Source: Spirochaetales bacterium UBA4629 (GTDB lineage Bacteria; Spirochaetota; Spirochaetia; Sphaerochaetales; Sphaerochaetaceae). Taken from it: a stretch of DNA of 10,499 nucleotides. Position 1 is the stretch's first letter. The number at the start of each line of letters is the position of its first letter. Shown in pieces: positions 7,391-10,499 of the stretch. The DNA lies in NCBI GenBank assembly GCA_002406055.1, contig DHMZ01000107.1, forward strand, positions 29,070-39,568. Direction: 5' to 3'. The translations under genes and the position numbers were made by a program. The notes below the pieces were generated by a model that had not been told where the DNA came from, did not search any database, and saw only the letters and a program-made list of their open reading frames with translations.

Positions 7391-7948
7391 ATGATTAGAG
7401 AAAGAGACAAAAGAGTAGAAACAGTGTTGTCAAAGATAGATAGTGGGGCACACATAATTGTTTTTGATGGCCCCTGTGCCTCTGGAAAAACAACTCTTTC
7501 TCAAGACATAGCAAGTATTAGAGATGTAAGCGTTATAAAGATGGATGATTTCTTTCTTCCAATGGAACTTCGTACAAAAGATCGCTTTAAAGAGAAGGGT
7601 GGTAATATTCATTACGAACGTTTTATTGAAGAGGTTATCAAACCAATCAAAGAGAAGAGAGATATATCATATAGGGTCTTCTCTTGTTCTACTATGGATT
7701 ATGTAGCTGTTGTAAATATTCCTTTTCTGTCACAAATAATTGTTGAAGGATCTTATGCCCTTCATCCTAAATTTGAAAAATATTGGGACTATGCTTTCTT
7801 TCTATCGATAGATAGCGAAGAACAGATACGAAGACTAAAAGAGCGTTCTCCAGAAAAGATTGAGAGCTTTGTATCAACATGGATACCTCTTGAAAATGAA
7901 TATTTTTCTTCTTATTCAATAGAGAAGAGAGCCGACTTTATTCTCTAA
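7391..7948 (+). CDS. Uridine-kinase-family P-loop kinase
   Basis: This 185-aa protein has the fold signature of uridine kinase and phosphoribulokinase-like enzymes, which phosphorylate a nucleoside (typically uridine or cytidine to UMP or CMP) in the cytoplasm. Walker A is GPCASGKT (27-34), followed by MDDFF (51-55), where the aspartates usually contact metal and substrate. Next come HYERF (74-78), the strand IIVEGSYALHP (116-126) and a basic lid region RRLKERSPEK (147-156). It is somewhat shorter than the typical ~210-aa Udk, and the SPEK-containing lid differs from the classic enzyme, so the substrate is uncertain. The ATG at 7391 is the first in-frame start; the SD (AGAGTAG) is only moderate. 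The gene stands alone, divergent from the restriction operon. uraA nearby suggests pyrimidine salvage, but they are not co-transcribed. Its stop overlaps the stop of the convergent next gene. Confidence 0.8.
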   Translation: MIRERDKRVETVLSKIDSGAHIIVFDGPCASGKTTLSQDIASIRDVSVIKMDDFFLPMELRTKDRFKEKGGNIHYERFIEEVIKPIKEKRDISYRVFSCSTMDYVAVVNIPFLSQIIVEGSYALHPKFEKYWDYAFFLSIDSEEQIRRLKERSPEKIESFVSTWIPLENEYFSSYSIEKRADFIL

Positions 7949-8337
7949 AGCAGTCTTAACTCTTCAAGTGCTCTCTCCGTCACATCTATTGCATTAGAGA
8001 GTTCGCTTCTTGCTTCATTAATTCTAGTTTGTACGATGATGTCTGCTAAAAGGCCATCGCAGAAAAAATCTGCAAAGGTTAGAAAAGTGCTTATGTCAAT
8101 TTCAACAGAAGGAATATATGCCAATTGATTCTTAAATTCCCAAAGTGAAACACGACATTGATAGAGGAGATCTTTTGCCTTTTCAATTTTTGAGTGTTTC
8201 AAAAATGTTGTGAAAGTCCCTCCTCCAAGGATATCAAAAATTCCCCAAGTACGAGCAGAATCTAAGGTTCTCAGTGCTTCGTTTAAATCATTTAAAGCTC
8301 TTTCACCAGCAGCTATTGCTTCATAGTTTATACTCAT
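7945..8337 (-). CDS. Conserved small helical protein of unknown function
   Basis: The product is 130 aa from ATG 8337. It resembles a hypothetical protein I recall from clostridia and related anaerobes, with the blocks YEAIAAGERAL near the start, WGIFDILGGGTFTTFLKHSKI in the middle (about 31-51) and STFLTFADFFCDGLLADIIVQ (about 83-103). These are framed by helices likely to form coiled coils. No catalytic motif, signal peptide or clear transmembrane segment is visible; the glycine-rich hydrophobic middle could contact a membrane or partner. A GTG at 8355 is also in frame, but the seven-codon extension would run through the promoter -10 box, so ATG 8337 is preferred. There is no SD before this ATG, consistent with a leaderless message. 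The gene converges on the kinase gene, and the two stops overlap in 7945-7948 with no terminator between them. Confidence 0.78.
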   Translation of the reverse strand: MSINYEAIAAGERALNDLNEALRTLDSARTWGIFDILGGGTFTTFLKHSKIEKAKDLLYQCRVSLWEFKNQLAYIPSVEIDISTFLTFADFFCDGLLADIIVQTRINEARSELSNAIDVTERALEELRLL

Positions 8338-8345
8338 GATTTTAT

Positions 8346-8354
8346 TATAGCACA
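8346..8354 (-). promoter_or_regulatory. Extended -10 promoter giving a leaderless transcript
   Basis: The minus strand reads TGC-TATAAT, a perfect extended -10 element. The -35 position is not consensus-like, which is normal for extended -10 promoters. Six bases (AAAATC) separate the -10 from ATG 8337, so transcription should start at or within a base or two of the A of the start codon. The lack of any Shine-Dalgarno sequence fits this. Confidence 0.55.
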
Positions 8355-8388
8355 CAAGACTATATGCTGATAAATTTTTTTGAGATTT

Positions 8389-8923
8389 ATGCAGTATGTC
8401 AGTTATTATAACTCAAAATTAGGAAGAATACTTTTATCGTCTGATGAGCTTGGCCTAACAGGCTTGTGGTTTGAAGAGCAAAGGTTTTTTGCCCATAGCT
8501 TGGATAAAAATTATTAGGAAAAAGAGACTGATTTTATTACGCTTACGAAAAACTGGTTAGCTGTTTATTTTTCAGAGCGAGATCCAAGCTTTTAAGTCCC
8601 TTTGCACCTCCTATGTACTCTGTTTTAAAAGAGAGTTTCTGAAATTATGTTGGATAATTCATATGAAGAGACCATCACTTATGGTGATATAGAAAAAAAT
8701 TGAAGCAGAAAAGGGCATAGCTGTTATGTCTAGCCAGGCAGTAGGACAAGCTGTTGGTCACAATTGTATCTCAATATTTATTCCTTGCCACAGAGTTATG
8801 TGTAAGAGTGGTAATCTAACTGGCTATGGCAGTGGATTATGGCGCAAGGTTGAACAACTAAAGTTAGAGCATGTTGATATTTCGTCATTCTCTTTTCCTA
8901 ACAAAAATTCCCTCATCAAATGA
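8389..8923 (+). pseudogene. ogt: Degraded methylated-DNA--[protein]-cysteine S-methyltransferase (Ogt/MGMT type)
   Basis: The intact enzyme removes alkyl groups from O6-alkylguanine by transferring them to its own cysteine. The remnant is recognisable along its whole length. The N-terminal part reads YYNSKLGRILLSSDELGLTG and GLWFEEQRFFAH; the middle has ETITYGD-like TYGDIE; the C-terminal part has SSQAVGQAVGHN, the active-site IPCHRV (Cys codon 8786-8788) and GNLTGYGSGLWRKVEQL. Three nonsense codons break the frame from ATG 8389: TAG 8515, TAA 8593 and TAA 8626. A frameshift near the A7 run at 8693-8699 moves the last ~75 codons into another frame, which then stays open to TGA 8921. The active-site Cys is kept, but the usual HNPIS reads HNCIS. 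With this many independent lesions it cannot make a full enzyme. The 3' end overlaps the uraA terminator. Confidence 0.9.
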
Positions 8924-8932
8924 CGAGGGAAT
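8901..8932 (-). terminator. Rho-independent terminator of uraA
   Basis: On the minus strand, ATTCCCTC (8925-8932) pairs with GAGGGAAT (8907-8914). Two or three further pairs inside the loop are interrupted by one mismatch. The stem runs directly into TTTTTGTT. It starts about 20 nt past the uraA stop. On the plus strand there is no U-run, so it does not serve the pseudogene. Confidence 0.85.
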
Positions 8933-8952
8933 GCTGAAAGCTTTATACTCTC

Positions 8953-10236
8953 TTATTTTTTCTTTACTGGAATTATAAGATTTAGAACTATTCCAACGAG
9001 AGTTGCTAATGCAACTGAACCTAGTGAGAATTGGAGAGAAGAACCTAAGTTAAACTTAAGAATACCGCCACCAATACCGATGACTAGAATGATAGATGAT
9101 ATAGTAAGGTTTCTCTTGTCTTGGTAATCAACGCCAGATTCTACAAGTGTTCTTAAGCCTGAAGATGCAATTACACCAAAGAGAAGCATAGATATTCCTC
9201 CAAGTACTGGGTTGGGAATAGTTTGGATAAGAGCTCCAAACTTTGGGAATAGTGAGAGTAGAACAGAGAGCACAGCAGCACCGCCTGTTACCCATACACT
9301 GTATACTCCTGTAATTGCGAGTACTCCAACGTTTTCACCGTATGTTGTGTTTGGTGGGCCACCCCAAAAAGAAGCCCAGGTTGTTGCTAGTCCGTCTCCG
9401 AGAAGAGTTCTCTTTAAACCTGGGTCCTCATAGTAGTTTTTGCCAACTACCCTGGAAATAACAAGAGTATCACCAAGATGTTCACAAATAGTGGCGAATG
9501 ACACTATTACAAAGGTTAGTATCGGTACTAATTTGAACTTAGGCAGTCCGAATTTTGGGAATCCAAACCACTTAGCTGAACTTACTATTGAGAAGTCAAT
9601 TAAATTATATGCAGGGAAGAAAAGACCCATGAAAAATGTAAATAGGTAACCTGCAAGAAGACCAAATAGAATTGGTATTACTGAGAAGAAGCCCTTGAAA
9701 AATACATTTGCTATTACAGTTACAGCAAGAGTAACTAGAGCGATTGAGAGATAGACTAAGCTATATGTTGATGTATCTGAAGTGTTAGTATACATCGCCA
9801 TATTCATTGCTGTAGGCGCTAAGTTTAGTCCTATTACAATGATAACAGAGCCTATTACTACAGGTGGTAGTGCTCTATGAATCCAATCAGATCCAGCTTT
9901 TGAGATGATGAAGGCGACAAGGCAGTAGACAAGACCAGAAGCAAAAGCTCCTCCCATTGCGTATTCCCATCCATATTGCGACGAGATGGTAATAAGTGGG
10001 GTGATAAAAGCAAAGGATGACCCAATGAATGCTGGAACCATTGCTTTTGTCAAAAGGATATAGATTAGTGTTCCTGTTCCAGCTGTAAAAAGCGCTGTAG
10101 TCGGATCTAGACCAACGAGAATTGGAACTAGAATTGTTGAACCGAACATTGCAAATACATGCTGAATGGAGAGGGGAATCCACTCCTTAAGAGGTGGTTT
10201 GTCTGCAGGACCGTAATGTGGTGTAGTTTTTTCCAT
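8953..10236 (-). CDS. uraA: Uracil permease, NCS2 family
   Basis: The 427-aa product is an inner-membrane nucleobase:proton symporter of the NCS2 (UraA) type. The match to known uracil permeases is strong throughout: QHVFAMFGSTILVPIL (25-40), GSSFAFITP (72-80), CEHLGD (251-256), DPGLKR (271-276), GGPPNTTYGENVGV (292-305), GGAA (318-321), IPNPVLGG (340-347) and SGLRTLVESGVDY (359-371). E252 and E301 correspond to the two glutamates that contact substrate in E. coli UraA. About 14 hydrophobic segments fit the family topology, and length is normal. The ATG at 10236 follows GGAG with 7-nt spacing. The gene has its own terminator, so it is probably monocistronic. The leader is long, very pyrimidine-rich on the coding strand, and has a small hairpin touching the SD. 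A related xanthine/uracil substrate range is possible, but uracil is most likely. Confidence 0.95.
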   Translation of the reverse strand: MEKTTPHYGPADKPPLKEWIPLSIQHVFAMFGSTILVPILVGLDPTTALFTAGTGTLIYILLTKAMVPAFIGSSFAFITPLITISSQYGWEYAMGGAFASGLVYCLVAFIISKAGSDWIHRALPPVVIGSVIIVIGLNLAPTAMNMAMYTNTSDTSTYSLVYLSIALVTLAVTVIANVFFKGFFSVIPILFGLLAGYLFTFFMGLFFPAYNLIDFSIVSSAKWFGFPKFGLPKFKLVPILTFVIVSFATICEHLGDTLVISRVVGKNYYEDPGLKRTLLGDGLATTWASFWGGPPNTTYGENVGVLAITGVYSVWVTGGAAVLSVLLSLFPKFGALIQTIPNPVLGGISMLLFGVIASSGLRTLVESGVDYQDKRNLTISSIILVIGIGGGILKFNLGSSLQFSLGSVALATLVGIVLNLIIPVKKK

Positions 10237-10243
10237 TTTTTAC

Positions 10244-10263
10244 TCCTACACCATATAGTAGGA
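10244..10263 (-). promoter_or_regulatory. Leader hairpin overlapping the uraA ribosome-binding site
   Basis: In the uraA message TCCTAC (10258-10263) and GTAGGA (10244-10249) are exact complements around an 8-nt loop. The right arm contains most of the AGGAG Shine-Dalgarno, which ends 7 nt before the ATG. Formation of the 6-bp stem would hide the site. It follows a pyrimidine-rich run (about 10264-10300) in the leader. No known riboswitch consensus is recognised. A TATAAA at 10329-10334 is a possible -10 for uraA, but no good -35 accompanies it. Confidence 0.4.
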
Positions 10264-10329
10264 AAAAGAAGAAAGAAGGAAAATAGAAAAACGAAAAACT
10301 TAACAATTTGTATGTCATTTTTTTGTATT

Positions 10330-10497
10330 TTATACTTTTATGTTGTAGAAAACACGCTTTCTCTCTTTTCCAAGTCGACTTTCTACGCTTATTACATTGG
10401 CTTCCTTACTGCCACTAATTGCGACAATTTCCTTTGCAAGCTTTCGGTATGAGCAAGGTTGAAAATGATTCATAACTAATCTTAAGATTTGGTCGAT
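10330..10497 (-). CDS. C-terminal end of an unidentified gene (partial, runs off right edge)
   Basis: A minus-strand frame enters from the right edge and stays open for 55 codons to TAA at 10330. The residues look like real protein, with alternating charged and hydrophobic positions: CSYRKLAKEIVAISGSKEAN, then a basic RLGKERKRVFYNIKV end. The first part could be a helix-turn-helix, but this is weak. An internal ATG at 10473 has no SD, so the true start is probably outside the window. The stop is 93 nt before uraA, and no terminator hairpin is visible between them, so read-through into uraA is possible. I cannot name the family, and a chance frame is not excluded. Confidence 0.4.
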   Translation of the reverse strand: MDQILRLVMNHFQPCSYRKLAKEIVAISGSKEANVISVESRLGKERKRVFYNIKV

Positions 10498-10499
10498 AA

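Noticed and set aside
8693..8699. A7 run in the ogt remnant as a second phase-variable switch
   Set aside because: Three nonsense codons upstream of the run already destroy the frame, so changing the run length could not restore the protein.
9212..9649. Plus-strand open frames opposite uraA
   Set aside because: They are antisense to strongly conserved UraA motifs and have no ribosome sites or recognisable products.
1..10499. CRISPR array, tRNA or rRNA genes, insertion sequence or prophage integrase
   Set aside because: No spaced direct repeats, clover-leaf or rRNA signatures, transposase motifs or terminal inverted repeats were found by reading either strand.

Overview
The window is AT-rich bacterial DNA with standard-code use: TGG encodes Trp and TGA ends genes. 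Purine-rich Shine-Dalgarno (SD) sites and sigma70-like -10/-35 boxes are visible. Gene content fits a low-GC, host- or gut-associated anaerobe such as a Firmicute or a spirochaete. Nothing in the sequence decides between them.

Layout, left to right. Positions 1-564 (minus) hold the 5' part of an unrecognised four-helix membrane protein that runs off the left edge. A 241-bp gap with a strong inverted repeat follows. Positions 806-6957 (minus) form a tightly packed operon read right to left: a YhcG/DUF1016-family PD-(D/E)XK nuclease, then mod, then res of a Type III restriction-modification system. yhcG and mod overlap by 8 nt, and mod and res share one base (TGATG). A 67-codon open frame of unknown status lies upstream of yhcG. 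The operon appears to start at a good promoter near 7317-7345, which interleaves with a divergent promoter for a uridine-kinase-family gene (7391-7948, plus). A conserved small helical protein of unknown function (7945-8337, minus) converges on the kinase gene with overlapping stop codons and seems to be read from a leaderless promoter. Next comes a decayed ogt-type DNA-methyltransferase pseudogene (8389-8923, plus). uraA, a uracil permease gene (8953-10236, minus), has its own terminator. The right edge holds the probable C-terminal end of another minus-strand gene (10330-10497).

The most notable feature is a run of eight G (minus strand; C8 on plus, 5749-5756) near the 5' end of mod. As written, the run shifts the frame so that translation from the mod start at 5840 stops after 33 codons. 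Sequence typical of Mod lies on both sides, and nine (or six) G would give one intact frame of 656 codons. I read this as a phase-variable Type III methyltransferase captured in the OFF state. Because a Type III Res enzyme works only with Mod, a one-base slip would switch both methylation and restriction. The nuclease gene lies upstream of the tract and would stay translated in either state.

Further observations: a perfect 26-bp palindrome inside the 5' end of yhcG; a distinctly AT-rich target-recognition region in mod; a hairpin in the uraA leader that overlaps the ribosome site; and the leaderless promoter. Uracil uptake (uraA) and the kinase suggest pyrimidine salvage, but they are not an operon.
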